A stretch of 64,000 nt of DNA from CAWGET01 sp963821715 (GCA_963821715.1 CAWGET010000010.1:124001-188000), one strand, 5' to 3'. Positions 17,930 to 26,569 are shown, numbered from the stretch's first letter. The notes: a model not told the origin generated them from the sequence alone. Numbers and translations are program-made.

Positions 17930-18934
17930 TTAAATGGCTTTCAATAACGGCGCGTATTCTAAATAACTGATTAAGTTACGTTTTTCAATATTAGCTTTCC
18001 AGCCTTCTTCTTCGTGTGAGATATCTATAATTTCCTGTGTTTTTTTATATTGAAAATGATTAAAAACTTTCAGCAATACATCAATTTCAGTTTCCGAAAA
18101 AATTGCCGGATTAAATTCATCTTGAGAAACAAATTTATCTACTTCTTCTTTATTAATAACAGTTAATTCAGTAGATAAAATGTTTTCCTGCGAAAGCAGC
18201 CCGAATTTCATTTCATAATCATTAGGAACCGGTCCATTTGGAATAGCGGCATACTTAAGTCCCGAAATAGATTTGCCAAAATACTTGAAATATGTAAAAT
18301 CGGAATAGAATAATAGTTTATTTAATCGGGTTTTAAAAGGCGCATTATTAATAAAAAAGACAACCATGTTGGAAAACTTTGCGAATGAGGGAGTAGTAAA
18401 GCCATTAAATCTATCTGGGAATTCAAATTCTACGAAATTTATTTTTCTCAGACTAACCCAATCATCATCATCTTCAATTAGTTCTTCAAGTTTTTTTTTG
18501 ATTTTAGAAAATTGTTTGGGTTTAAGAATGTCTTTTTTTCTTTCTACTAATTTTAAGAACTCAGAAGGATCGACTGCAAGGCTAAGAAGATTGCCATTAC
18601 TTTCGTTGGGTAATTCACCTTTTTCATAATTAGAGAATTGGTTTACCCCAAAACCGAGAATGGAAGAAAATAGACTTGAGCTTAAACCATACTTTTCTTT
18701 AAGAAGTGTTAATTGTTCGGGAGTAGGAATTTTGTATTTTTCCCTGTACTGGTTATAAACATTGGATACATTTACTTCATCTATTTCTGTTGTTGTAAAT
18801 TCTTCTTTACAATCAGAGCATTTGTAATAGAGTTCATTTAGTTCAAAATTTTCTTTTCTAAACGATCTGTTTTTTTTAGAGGCGGATAAGACAGCGTTAC
18901 CATCACAGATGGGGCAATTAATTAAATTTTTCAT
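17930..18934 (-). CDS. Antitoxin with MqsA-type zinc ribbon, HTH and Panacea (SocA/DUF4065) domain
   Basis: This 334-residue protein has three parts. An MqsA/YgiT-type zinc ribbon comes first (Cys7, Cys10, Cys39, Cys42: CPICDGN and CSDCKE). A helix-turn-helix follows (about 70-115, LLKEKYGLSSSLFSSILGFG and NQFSNYEKGELPN). The C-terminal Panacea domain (about 185-330) contains RLNKLLFYSDFTYFKYFGKS, ISGLKYAAIPNGPVPNDYE and the acidic tail. Panacea is established as a promiscuous toxin-neutralising domain; the zinc ribbon and HTH are those of MqsA-like antitoxin-repressors. It follows the toxin gene by 13 bp and precedes the methyltransferase remnant by 14 bp. It presumably neutralises the toxin and represses the operon. 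Confidence 0.85.
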   Translation of the reverse strand: MKNLINCPICDGNAVLSASKKNRSFRKENFELNELYYKCSDCKEEFTTTEIDEVNVSNVYNQYREKYKIPTPEQLTLLKEKYGLSSSLFSSILGFGVNQFSNYEKGELPNESNGNLLSLAVDPSEFLKLVERKKDILKPKQFSKIKKKLEELIEDDDDWVSLRKINFVEFEFPDRFNGFTTPSFAKFSNMVVFFINNAPFKTRLNKLLFYSDFTYFKYFGKSISGLKYAAIPNGPVPNDYEMKFGLLSQENILSTELTVINKEEVDKFVSQDEFNPAIFSETEIDVLLKVFNHFQYKKTQEIIDISHEEEGWKANIEKRNLISYLEYAPLLKAI

Positions 18935-18947
18935 AACATCACACTCT

Positions 18948-19296
18948 TTATTTGAATGAATATTTCAAATCATATTTCGCAATATGAAATGATATACACA
19001 TAACTTTTTTTTCAGGCTTCCCCATATTAATTTTAATATAAACGTCTTTTCCTTTAATAGATTTACCGAATTCATAATTTGGCGGACTCTCCGGATCGTA
19101 AGCATCATCAATTGGTCCTTTAAGAAAATCTTCGGGTATAAGTTCCAGTAAATAATTCTCTCTATCTTTAGGAGTAATTTCGAGATCATACAGCGCTTGT
19201 TGGTTTTCATCTCTATATTTAAAAGAAAACACTGAAAATTTTGAGTTTTTGTTTGAACTCTGTTAAATATTGTTCTACTTCGATAATTGTAGTCAT
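18948..19296 (-). CDS. MqsR-like toxin of a type II toxin-antitoxin system, N-terminus frameshifted
   Basis: The main body (stop at 18948, readable from a GTG at 19232, 94 residues) contains ALYDLEITPKDRENYLLEL, PEDFLKGPIDDAYDP, FGKSIKGKDVYIKINMGKP and VMCISFHIAKYDLKYSFK. This matches a small toxin family annotated as MqsR-like, whose fold is that of RelE/MqsR mRNA interferases. A better N-terminus starts at ATG 19296 (MTTIIEVEQYLTEFKQKLKI) but is in another frame. Deleting one T of the run at 19221-19224 (plus-strand A's) joins both into a normal 115-residue toxin. It is the first gene of a toxin-antitoxin-methyltransferase operon. The frameshift may inactivate it or may be a read error. Confidence 0.7.
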
Positions 19297-19325
19297 TAAA
19301 ATAATATTCTTAAAATTAAAAAACA

Positions 19326-19374
19326 ACTATAAAGTGAATAATTTTTATTCTTTATAGTTTTGTTTTCACTTTAT
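19326..19374. promoter_or_regulatory. Inverted-repeat operator upstream of the toxin-antitoxin operon
   Basis: ACTATAAAGTGAATAA (19326-19341) faces TTATTCTTTATAGT (19345-19358), an inverted repeat around a 3-base centre with one 2-base gap. A third arm, TTCACTTTAT (19365-19374), pairs with ATAAAGTGAA of the first. It lies 30-80 bp upstream of the toxin ATG, where MqsA-like antitoxins bind palindromes to repress their own operon. The link to this antitoxin is inferred from position. Confidence 0.55.
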
Positions 19375-19519
19375 CGTACTATGTCTATCATAAATATTGT
19401 CAGTGGTTTATTAACGGAAAATTTATCTATAATAGAACAAAGAAAAACAACTTTTTAATATATGAATAATTCTCTAATTTCTTTTTTACATATATTATCC
19501 GCAAAAACAAAAATCATTT

Positions 19520-19894
19520 ATGCCATATAAACGAAAAGATCACGAACTTCCACTTGCGTCTCTTAAAGGAATGGAGTTTCACCATCTCGGAATTCCGACA
19601 AATGAAGTTAAGCAGGATGAAAAGTATATTGCAAATTTGAAATTTTACGTGTCCGGATTTGAGACGAGCGAATTCGGTATTGAATGGATGCGTTTTGAGG
19701 ATGATAGCCCTGTTGATGAACTGATAAAGAAAGTTCCACACATCGCTTTTAAAGTAGACGATCTTGATTCTGCGATTAAAGGCATGGAATTGATTGGCGA
19801 AATCAATTCTCCTTCCGCTGGAGTGCGAGTCGCTATGATAAAAGAAAACGGCGCGCTGGTTGAGTTGATTGAGTTTAAAACCAAAAAAGAATAA
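19520..19894 (+). CDS. VOC (glyoxalase/bleomycin-resistance) superfamily protein
   Basis: This 124-residue protein is a single VOC unit. It has two beta-alpha-beta-beta-beta modules, a first metal-ligand candidate His in GMEFHHLGIPTNE, a central VPHIAFKVDDLDSAIKG with a second His, and a last Glu in GALVELIEF. Such proteins are isomerases, dioxygenases or resistance proteins; the short length and lack of a recognised subfamily leave the reaction unknown. It lies downstream of the toxin-antitoxin promoter region in the opposite direction, followed by a strong hairpin. Confidence 0.75.
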   Translation: MPYKRKDHELPLASLKGMEFHHLGIPTNEVKQDEKYIANLKFYVSGFETSEFGIEWMRFEDDSPVDELIKKVPHIAFKVDDLDSAIKGMELIGEINSPSAGVRVAMIKENGALVELIEFKTKKE

Positions 19895-19903
19895 GTACTA
19901 AAA

Positions 19904-19932
19904 TCTTAAGGCGCCAAATTGGCGCCTTAAGA
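19904..19932. terminator. Perfect hairpin after the VOC gene
   Basis: TCTTAAGGCGCCAA (19904-19917) and TTGGCGCCTTAAGA (19919-19932) are perfectly complementary. The hairpin sits between the stop codons of two convergent genes (the VOC protein and the PD40 protein), so a bidirectional terminator is the likely role. No T tract follows on the plus strand. Confidence 0.65.
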
Positions 19933-19962
19933 CGGATACTTTAAGCTAAACGTCTCTTCTCA

Positions 19963-20950
19963 TTACGGTCGTAATTCTTCAATAAAATCAGCTTTAATCC
20001 AATAAATATCTGTGTTGGTATTTTCCGGCTGATTATGAATTTTCTGAATCTCGTCATAAGTTACCGGAGTTTTGTAATATTTTACAGGCGCGGAATTTTG
20101 CTGAAAGAAAAAATATTTTCCGTCCGGCGAAAGCGAAGGCGTGTATTCGGCAAACGGCGAATTTACTTTTTCGCCAAGATTTATCAGCCCGCTCCAATTA
20201 TCGGCGCTGTCTCTAAAAGTTATATAATAATCTGATGAACCGAATGAATCATCCCTTCCGATAAACCGGAACTATCAGAAAATCTTCATCGGGCGAAATG
20301 TAAGAGTTAAACTGCGAGTTTGTCGAATTAACATTTTCCGGCAGACGCTCGGCTTCCGCAAATTTTCCGTCTTCATATTTTGACCTGTAAATATATTCAG
20401 AACCGTCTTCCATCCGCCGTGTAAAATATAGATTACCCGACTTTGCCACAGTGGGATAATAAACATTTCCTTTTCCGTTTACCGATTCTCCCAAAGGTTT
20501 TGGATCGCTCCAACTGTTATCCGTCTTTTTCATGAACCAGATGTTTGTATTTTCAGAAGGCTTTTCGCCGCCGCTGATCGGTCGCTCGGAGACGAAATAA
20601 AAAGTATTTCCGTCAGGAGTTATAAACGGTTCAAGGTCGGTATATTGTCCTGAAAAATCGGTTACTTCCGGCTTTGTCCAGCTCCCGTTTTCCAAATGGG
20701 TTTCAACAATCGCTGCGCTGCCGCCGAATCTCACGGTATAAAATATCTGATCTCCGGACGGAGCAACCGCCAAATCTCTTTCATTCATTCCGGTGGAAAT
20801 TATTCCGGGGGCAAAAACTTGTGCGGAATCGCCCGGCGGAATTTGCCCAAAATATTTTTGTTCACCTTTTGTTTGCGCGAAAATATTGGAGAATAAAATA
20901 ATAGAAGCTGATAATAATAAAACTGAACGGCTGAGAATTTTAAAAAGCAT
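19963..20950 (-). pseudogene. Secreted PD40/WD40-like beta-propeller protein, frameshifted
   Basis: The first frame (233 codons, stop at 20249) has a signal peptide ending in FAQ and several PD40-type blades with motifs such as VAPSGDQIFYTV, ITPDGNTFYFVSERP and ISPDEDFLIVPV. It ends prematurely as VYRKG. The neighbouring frame continues the same protein: GRDDSFGSSDYYITFRDSAD, then SPFAEYTPSLSPDGKYFFFQ, then NTDIYWIKADFIEEL and a stop at 19963. Removing one base at about 20260 joins them into VYGRDDSFG and a protein of about 328 residues. PD40 proteins of this kind are periplasmic and lack assigned enzymatic activity. True decay and sequencing error are both possible. Confidence 0.8.
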
Positions 20951-21132
20951 TTTTACCTCTTTTGCATTAAAAGTATTTTAGACGCATGATTTTTTGTGGA
21001 GTTCTCAAGCTAAAAAAAAATTTGTGTGAATTGTGAAAAAGCTCTTCCACGGATTTTCACAGATTAATTCACAGATTCTCACTACAGCATTTGAAAAGAG
21101 ATGGAATTGCGGAAACGGCAGCTTTTTGTTTT

Positions 21133-21792
21133 TCAATCTTTCCAGATAAAATCGAACAGCAGATATGAAGCCGTAATCATAATTACATCGTAAGAAACTA
21201 GGACTAAAATCTCCGTCATTGCTTCAGGGACGGAAACTCCGTCCATCGCAAATTTTGTTAGTTCCAGGAGTGTTAATATGAGCGGAAGCAGAATTGGAAA
21301 TGAAAGCACGGGATAGAGAGTTCCCTTTGAACTTGCTTTTGAAATAATTGCGGCGATAATTGTGGAAGACGCGGCAATCCCGAAATTACCCAATATAAAC
21401 GCTACTAAAAAAAGTTGAAAATTTTCAATAATAAAGGACTCGAACAGAAGCGAAAATAGAATCGTAATCGCTATGTTCATCAAAAAAACAAGAATGATAT
21501 TGAAGAATAATTTTCCCGTGTAAATGGTTGCCGGAGCCGCAATTAACTGGAGTGTAAGCGTGGTTCCCCGTTCTTCTTCGGAAACAAAAGCGCGCGAAAG
21601 CCCGGACATTGCCGAGAAGAATATCACGACCCAGAGCAATCCGCCCGTTAAAAATTGCGATATTTTTTCATTCCCTACTGAAAATAAAATTACGCTGATT
21701 GTTACAAGAATAAACATTGCCAGCGCGTTAATTGCGTAGCGCGTACGAAGCTCAGACTGCCAATCTTTTATAAATACCGAAAATGCTTTCAT
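21133..21792 (-). CDS. ccmB: Haem exporter membrane subunit CcmB
   Basis: CcmB is the six-helix membrane subunit of the CcmABCD complex that releases holo-CcmE during cytochrome c maturation. The 219-residue length, the N-terminal FIKDWQSELRTRYAINALAM, the FSAMSGLSRAFVSEEERGTTLTL block and the following LIAAPATIYTGKLFFN are typical of the family. It overlaps ccmA by four bases. No ccmC, ccmD or ccmE follows here, so the rest of the system must be elsewhere. It fits the presence of a multihaem cytochrome c gene 9 kb away. Confidence 0.9.
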   Translation of the reverse strand: MKAFSVFIKDWQSELRTRYAINALAMFILVTISVILFSVGNEKISQFLTGGLLWVVIFFSAMSGLSRAFVSEEERGTTLTLQLIAAPATIYTGKLFFNIILVFLMNIAITILFSLLFESFIIENFQLFLVAFILGNFGIAASSTIIAAIISKASSKGTLYPVLSFPILLPLILTLLELTKFAMDGVSVPEAMTEILVLVSYDVIMITASYLLFDFIWKD

Positions 21793-22427
21793 AAATTATT
21801 CTTAAAATCTTCTACATTAATTTTTTCGCCGCATAATTCAAGGTCTGACTTTTCATTTGAGGCAATAATAATAAGAGTTTCGTCTGCAATGCTTCTTATA
21901 ACACCGTAAGTCTTTGCTTTACCCGCTTCGTCAAGATTGGAAGTCGGTTCATCCAGAATAAGAAGTTTAGGCGAATGGATCAACGCGAACATAAATTTGA
22001 TTCGCTGCTTCATTCCGGATGAATAGGTTTTCAATAAATCGTTTCTCCGGTCGTACAGATTAAATTCATTTAATAAATATTCTGCCTTTGCTTCATCAAA
22101 ATTATTACCGCGAATTTTCGAGATGACACGCAAGTTCTCTTCCGCAGTAAATTCATCGTACAAAACGAGATAAGGGGAAACAAATCCAAGATATTCGTGA
22201 AGTTTTTCCGGTTCAATCTTTTTATCGCCGAATTGGTGGATTACTTTTCCGCGCGTTTGGGATATGATGCCGCTTAAGATCTTCGCAAGCGTAGATTTAC
22301 CGGAACCGTTAGAGCCGGTAAGTCCGTAAATCCTTCCGCTGGTAAAGGAAAAATTAATATCTTTAAAAATGAGCCGTCTGCCGAAGGTTTGTGTTACGTT
22401 TTCCGCAGTAAGAGAATATTTATTCAT
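21789..22427 (-). CDS. ccmA: ABC transporter ATP-binding protein, CcmA type
   Basis: This 212-residue ATPase partners CcmB. Visible motifs are Walker A GSNGSGKSTLAKIL, the Q-loop region (FVSPYLVLYDEFTAEENL), the signature TYSSGMKQRIKF, Walker B LLILDEPTSNLD and an H-loop region in which IIIASNEKSDLE lacks the usual histidine. In CcmA the ATPase drives release of haem-loaded CcmE. The start overlaps the end of the upstream metalloprotease gene by 8 bp. The pairing with CcmB is what supports the name; alone it would be a generic ABC ATPase. Confidence 0.85.
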   Translation of the reverse strand: MNKYSLTAENVTQTFGRRLIFKDINFSFTSGRIYGLTGSNGSGKSTLAKILSGIISQTRGKVIHQFGDKKIEPEKLHEYLGFVSPYLVLYDEFTAEENLRVISKIRGNNFDEAKAEYLLNEFNLYDRRNDLLKTYSSGMKQRIKFMFALIHSPKLLILDEPTSNLDEAGKAKTYGVIRSIADETLIIIASNEKSDLELCGEKINVEDFKNNL

Positions 22428-24075
22428 TATAAATTACTAGTTTGCCTATTTTAATTTCATTGTCCGATTTAGCCGCATAAACATAAACCCCGGTTGCGAG
22501 TTTTTCGCCGTTTGCGTTTAAGCCATTCCACAATATGGTATTTGAAAGCCTTGCCGGTGAGAACTCACCGCTATATACTAAATCCATGCTAACACTGTAA
22601 ATATTCAGCAGAATAGGTTCGCCGCCGTTTTCCAGCACCGGAATATGGATATTTGTGTTGTTGGAATAACTGAATGGCTGCGGATATACAAAGCTGATTT
22701 CTTCCCGCGCCGGTTCGCCCTGAACACGATTGTTAAAAATTGATGAGACCATAAAAAAACTAGCTTCCGAACTTTGAACTTTCGCGTAATATCTATCAAA
22801 AATAGATTCGGAACCTTCCTCGAAATTGTCACTCAAAATATAAGTAACATCAAGTGTTTTTCCTTCTCCGTCAATCGCGCTTATCAGATCGCCATTGGTT
22901 AAGATGATCATCAAAGTATCCTGCGCGCCTGTGGTGTAATCGGTAAACTGCAGAAAATTATTCGATAAAGGGTTAGCTTGATTGATCGTCGTCTCATCTG
23001 AGGGCGGAGAAAAATTGATCGTCATCAAAGGCTTTATTAAAGGATAGTTTTTGGCTTCCTCAAAATATTCCCCCTCAATTGCACGGTTGTTTGTGAAGTA
23101 AGTCCAGACTCCGAATTCATTCAATTCACTTTTTATCGTTGAACCTTCTTCGTCAATCGCCAAGCCGATTGCTCTTACAGCGCGTGTAGTCGGCATCAAT
23201 TCCCACATACGCTTTATGATTTCGTGCCCGTATTTTTCAACAAGAAAAATATTCCAGAGCGCAATATCGTATCCGCCGCCTCTTGTATCCGATAAAGTTT
23301 TGTATGGATAACTGAAGTAGGAATTCATGTAATAGTAATAATCGTTTATCTGGTCGAAGACAAATTCTTCCATGGCAGTCGAGGTCATCTCATAGAAGAA
23401 AAGATCTTCTTCTCGATAGATGTATCTTCCAAGTTGAATTGCGTGATGAAACTCATGTGCTGCTGTTACTTTAGCCGCGTTCAACCCTTTTGTTTTAAAA
23501 TATTTATAATCATTATTTATAACCATGAAAGAACTGTATTTATTATTTCCGAGTGAACGTTCAAATTCTGTATAACCGTAATCGATTGAACTTTGAATAT
23601 AAACATCATAAAGATTATCGCCGCCGCCTAAATCATCCGGAGGCGGGGATGGATATCCCAATGTATTAATTTCGTAATTGTAGACGGAATCGAGAGAAGC
23701 TGCAAGTAAATCAACATCATAAGTGGGATAATTAAGTGACGAACTGTCAGTGTCAAAATGGATTCTAAAATATCCTTTTGGTGTAACAATGCTCGTTTCG
23801 GTTTCCGGACGCTCTAAAATATTTTGTAAAAAATTTTGTTGTTCCGGTGAAAATTTATTCAAGTTCGATTTGACAATGGATGTAATTCCAAATCCACATT
23901 TAAATTCCGATGTGGATTTATTTTCTCCAATCGCCAAAGGTTTTGTAGCTATTCCATCGGCTCTTTCCCCGGTTCTGTGAAAAATAAACTCATTATAAAG
24001 CGAATCTAAATTTTGCGCCTGCAGACCGAATGCCGAAAATAATATTATAAATAAAATGTTTTTTAATCTATCCAT
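22420..24075 (-). CDS. Secreted zinc metalloprotease-like protein with T9SS C-terminal domain
   Basis: The 551-residue protein begins with a signal peptide ending in LQAQ. The zinc motif HEFHHAIQ (HExxH) follows at about residue 207 inside AAKVTAAHEFHHAIQLGRY, in the style of the MXAN_6640 family of putative metalloproteases. The C-terminal about 80 residues (YPQPFSYSNNTNIHIPVLEN, then NIYSVSMDLVYSG, then NGLNANGEKLATGVYVYAAK and KIGKLVIYNE) form a type A sorting domain used by type IX secretion. The protein should be exported and anchored on or released from the surface. It overlaps the FG-GAP gene upstream and ccmA downstream. Confidence 0.82.
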   Translation of the reverse strand: MDRLKNILFIILFSAFGLQAQNLDSLYNEFIFHRTGERADGIATKPLAIGENKSTSEFKCGFGITSIVKSNLNKFSPEQQNFLQNILERPETETSIVTPKGYFRIHFDTDSSSLNYPTYDVDLLAASLDSVYNYEINTLGYPSPPPDDLGGGDNLYDVYIQSSIDYGYTEFERSLGNNKYSSFMVINNDYKYFKTKGLNAAKVTAAHEFHHAIQLGRYIYREEDLFFYEMTSTAMEEFVFDQINDYYYYMNSYFSYPYKTLSDTRGGGYDIALWNIFLVEKYGHEIIKRMWELMPTTRAVRAIGLAIDEEGSTIKSELNEFGVWTYFTNNRAIEGEYFEEAKNYPLIKPLMTINFSPPSDETTINQANPLSNNFLQFTDYTTGAQDTLMIILTNGDLISAIDGEGKTLDVTYILSDNFEEGSESIFDRYYAKVQSSEASFFMVSSIFNNRVQGEPAREEISFVYPQPFSYSNNTNIHIPVLENGGEPILLNIYSVSMDLVYSGEFSPARLSNTILWNGLNANGEKLATGVYVYAAKSDNEIKIGKLVIYNE

Positions 24076-26141
24076 CTAAATGTTATATAGCTTTTTCCAG
24101 GGGAAGTATAAATCAAATATTTTTTATCTGTCCCGATATTTTTAAAAAACTTCGAGATAAAATAACTATTCATCTCTTCTGTTTCAATCCGGCTTATATA
24201 TTTTAACGCGTTAAACTCAAAAGTAAATTTATATAGATTTTTATTCTTATATGCATACAAATATTCATCCGCGCTAAATACGTCACTGAAAAATGATTCA
24301 TTGTTCTTTATTAATTCGAAAGATTTACTATCGACGAAAAGATATTCCTGCTCACCGTTTTCGATTGACAATCCTCTAACCGAGTTTTTATCTTTTATAA
24401 TATTGATTATTTTGCTGCCGATGCTAAACATCTCCACCGAGACAGAATCATCAACCGGCATTGAATGAATTTTTTCGTATAATGAGTCTGAATGAAAAAG
24501 ATTCAAATGAATTGAATCGCCTTCCATGGTCCAGGAATAAATTGTGTCGGGATTAGTGAGTGAAAATTTTGAGGCGATACTGTTTATAAACAAAGAGTCT
24601 TTTACCTCGGCGGCATATCGGAAGTCTTTATAAGCAAAGAGAAGTTTATCCACAACTTTATTTTTTTCCACAATAGAATAAATGGAATCTTTTTCATTGC
24701 CTACCCCAACGGCAATTTCCCTTATAGGTTTGTTTGCATATAAGTTTGTTTCACTTATTTTATTCATCCCAGCATCAAATTTCAAAATCTCAATTAACTT
24801 TTCACCCGGAGAATAAAGATATGCCGCCGATTTCCCTTTCGGGATTTGCACAGAATAAATGTTTGAAAAAGTTTGCGAAAGCCTGTAAGAATTTATTTCA
24901 TCAAAAAGAAAATTTGGGGACGAAGAAATAATCTTTAGCGAATTATTATGTTCGTCTACAAATGCCAGCTTTCTATCTTTTCCAAAATGTGAAACGGCTT
25001 TGGGAACAGCGCCAAGACTTATCCTAAAAAAACCTTTAATTTCTTCGGTCTTATATAGATTAATAATTTTTCCTTCCCCGGTAAGAACAAACAGTCCGTC
25101 AATACTTTCCCGGTCGCCGGATTCTTCAACAACAGAGAGATCAGTAATTCCTCTGCTTTTAAGCATAACAATTTCACGGTATGCATCCGCTTTTCCGCTT
25201 AAAAGTAATTTGATTATATCATCGCTTTGATCGAGTAAAATAAAATCGCTAAATCCATCATCGTTTATATTTGAGGCAATCAGTTTGGAAATACTTCCTT
25301 CGGTTTTAATTATCTTTCTTTCCGCAAATGATGAGACTGAATCGCCCTTAAGCAGTGTTATGTTTTTATTTGTGTGAAGGAGGATATCTGCAAAACCATC
25401 CGAGTTAAAATCCAAAGATATGATGTTTTTTATTTCATCAGTAAAGTCGAGTGAACGGTTTTCATAAAAATCCCCCGATTGGTTATTATAAAAGAAAATA
25501 AGTTTATTGCTGAACAAATCGACTGCGGCAATATCCGGATAATCATCGTAATCGAGGTCGATAGAAGCTGCAGAGGAAAAGACACGGTTACGCACAATTT
25601 TATGTTCGCGGAGTTTGCCTTTGCTTTTTCGAAGAAGACTTAAACCGTCAAAAGAATTTCCCGAAATTATTCCGTCCGGCTTTCCATCCCGATTAAAATC
25701 ATCAACTAATATTTGTCCGGGATAAGATTCAAATTTTATTTCATCCATAATTTTCAAATCCGCGGAATCTTCTATGACAAACCAGCCTGCTCTTCTTTCT
25801 TTTCTGGAAGTAAAGATATAGCTGTTTTTATTTTGTTCATTCCCGAAAGATTTAAGATCGCTAATAAGGTAAGGGAAAAAGAGTGTTGTTCCGGATGACG
25901 GATTGGGAGAAAGAAAATTATGGTGCAGCGTAATTGATTTTTCGGTTGAGCCGAAAGCTAATAGATTTTCATCTATAAAAAATTTTTTGTTGCCTTCGCT
26001 TGTCTCAAATTCCCTGAAGCCGCAGAAGCCGTTAATTGTTTGGGCAAAATCAGAACCTGAAAGAATAGCGAAAAAGAATATCAGCAAAAAATATTTAACG
26101 TAATTTGAGCCGTTTCTTCCTTCTAAGTAAAGCTTCTTCAT
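24063..26141 (-). CDS. Secreted FG-GAP/VCBS repeat protein
   Basis: Starting at the ATG at 26141, this is about 692 residues. It has a signal peptide after a short charged stretch (YFLLIFFFAILSGSDFAQ) and several FG-GAP/VCBS beta-propeller repeats with calcium-type loops: DDFNRDGKPDGI, DLDYDDYPDIAAV, DFNSDGFADILL and NINDDGFSDFIL. These repeats form integrin-like propellers in envelope or extracellular proteins. The open frame extends to 26219, but that would overlap the thioesterase gene by 125 bp and put 26 residues before the signal peptide, so 26141 is preferred. It overlaps the metalloprotease start by 13 bp. Function unknown. Confidence 0.78.
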   Translation of the reverse strand: MKKLYLEGRNGSNYVKYFLLIFFFAILSGSDFAQTINGFCGFREFETSEGNKKFFIDENLLAFGSTEKSITLHHNFLSPNPSSGTTLFFPYLISDLKSFGNEQNKNSYIFTSRKERRAGWFVIEDSADLKIMDEIKFESYPGQILVDDFNRDGKPDGIISGNSFDGLSLLRKSKGKLREHKIVRNRVFSSAASIDLDYDDYPDIAAVDLFSNKLIFFYNNQSGDFYENRSLDFTDEIKNIISLDFNSDGFADILLHTNKNITLLKGDSVSSFAERKIIKTEGSISKLIASNINDDGFSDFILLDQSDDIIKLLLSGKADAYREIVMLKSRGITDLSVVEESGDRESIDGLFVLTGEGKIINLYKTEEIKGFFRISLGAVPKAVSHFGKDRKLAFVDEHNNSLKIISSSPNFLFDEINSYRLSQTFSNIYSVQIPKGKSAAYLYSPGEKLIEILKFDAGMNKISETNLYANKPIREIAVGVGNEKDSIYSIVEKNKVVDKLLFAYKDFRYAAEVKDSLFINSIASKFSLTNPDTIYSWTMEGDSIHLNLFHSDSLYEKIHSMPVDDSVSVEMFSIGSKIINIIKDKNSVRGLSIENGEQEYLFVDSKSFELIKNNESFFSDVFSADEYLYAYKNKNLYKFTFEFNALKYISRIETEEMNSYFISKFFKNIGTDKKYLIYTSPGKSYITFRWID

Positions 26142-26569
26142 ATCTTCTTTTTTCATCTTCGGTTTCCGGATTAACCGGAAATGTTTTAACGGGTTTTCTT
26201 TTATCATCAAGACTAACAAATGTTAAGTATGCTGAATTTGTATGTTTACGCGAAGGACTCTTATGAGATTCTGAAAAAACTTTAACTCCGACTTCCATGG
26301 ATGTATTAAAAACCCTGTTAACCGAAGCATAGAGTGTAACAATATCGCCGAGATTTATCGGCTCATGAAAATCGATCCTATCTACTGAGGCAGTAACACA
26401 AACACGCCTCGTGTGCCTTTGTGCGGCAAGAGCGGCGCAGATATCTATCCAGTGCATCAACTGCCCGCCAAGTAAATTCCCCAACTGATTTGTGTAATTG
26501 GGAAGAACCAACTCCGTCATCGCGACAAAAGAAGCGCTTACGGGTTTACTCTGCTTTTCCTTTATCCAT
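26095..26569 (-). CDS. Acyl-CoA thioesterase (hotdog fold), possible frameshift near the N-terminus
   Basis: From ATG 26520 the protein reads MTELVLPNYTNQLGNLLGGQ and continues LMHWIDICAALAAQRHTRR, the signature of single hotdog acyl-CoA thioesterases of the YciA/ACOT group (hydrolysis of acyl-CoA to fatty acid and CoA). Codons before that ATG encode KPVSASFVA, which belongs to the family N-terminus, but they lack a start in the same frame. An ATG at 26569 overlaps the bamD stop (TAATG) and encodes MDKGKAE before a stop. Removing one base at about 26548 joins MDKGKAE to KPVSASFVAMTEL. The C-terminus is a basic tail (RRKKRLKLR). Confidence 0.82.

Noticed and set aside
21000..21110. Short degenerate direct repeats (CACAGATT and CACGGATT) near 21040-21085
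   Set aside because: Only two or three imperfect copies; similar wording is common in AT-rich intergenic DNA and there is no regular spacing for a CRISPR array.
24063..26219. Longer start (26219) for the FG-GAP protein
   Set aside because: It would overlap the thioesterase gene by 125 bp and place 26 residues ahead of the signal peptide; ATG 26141 is more credible.
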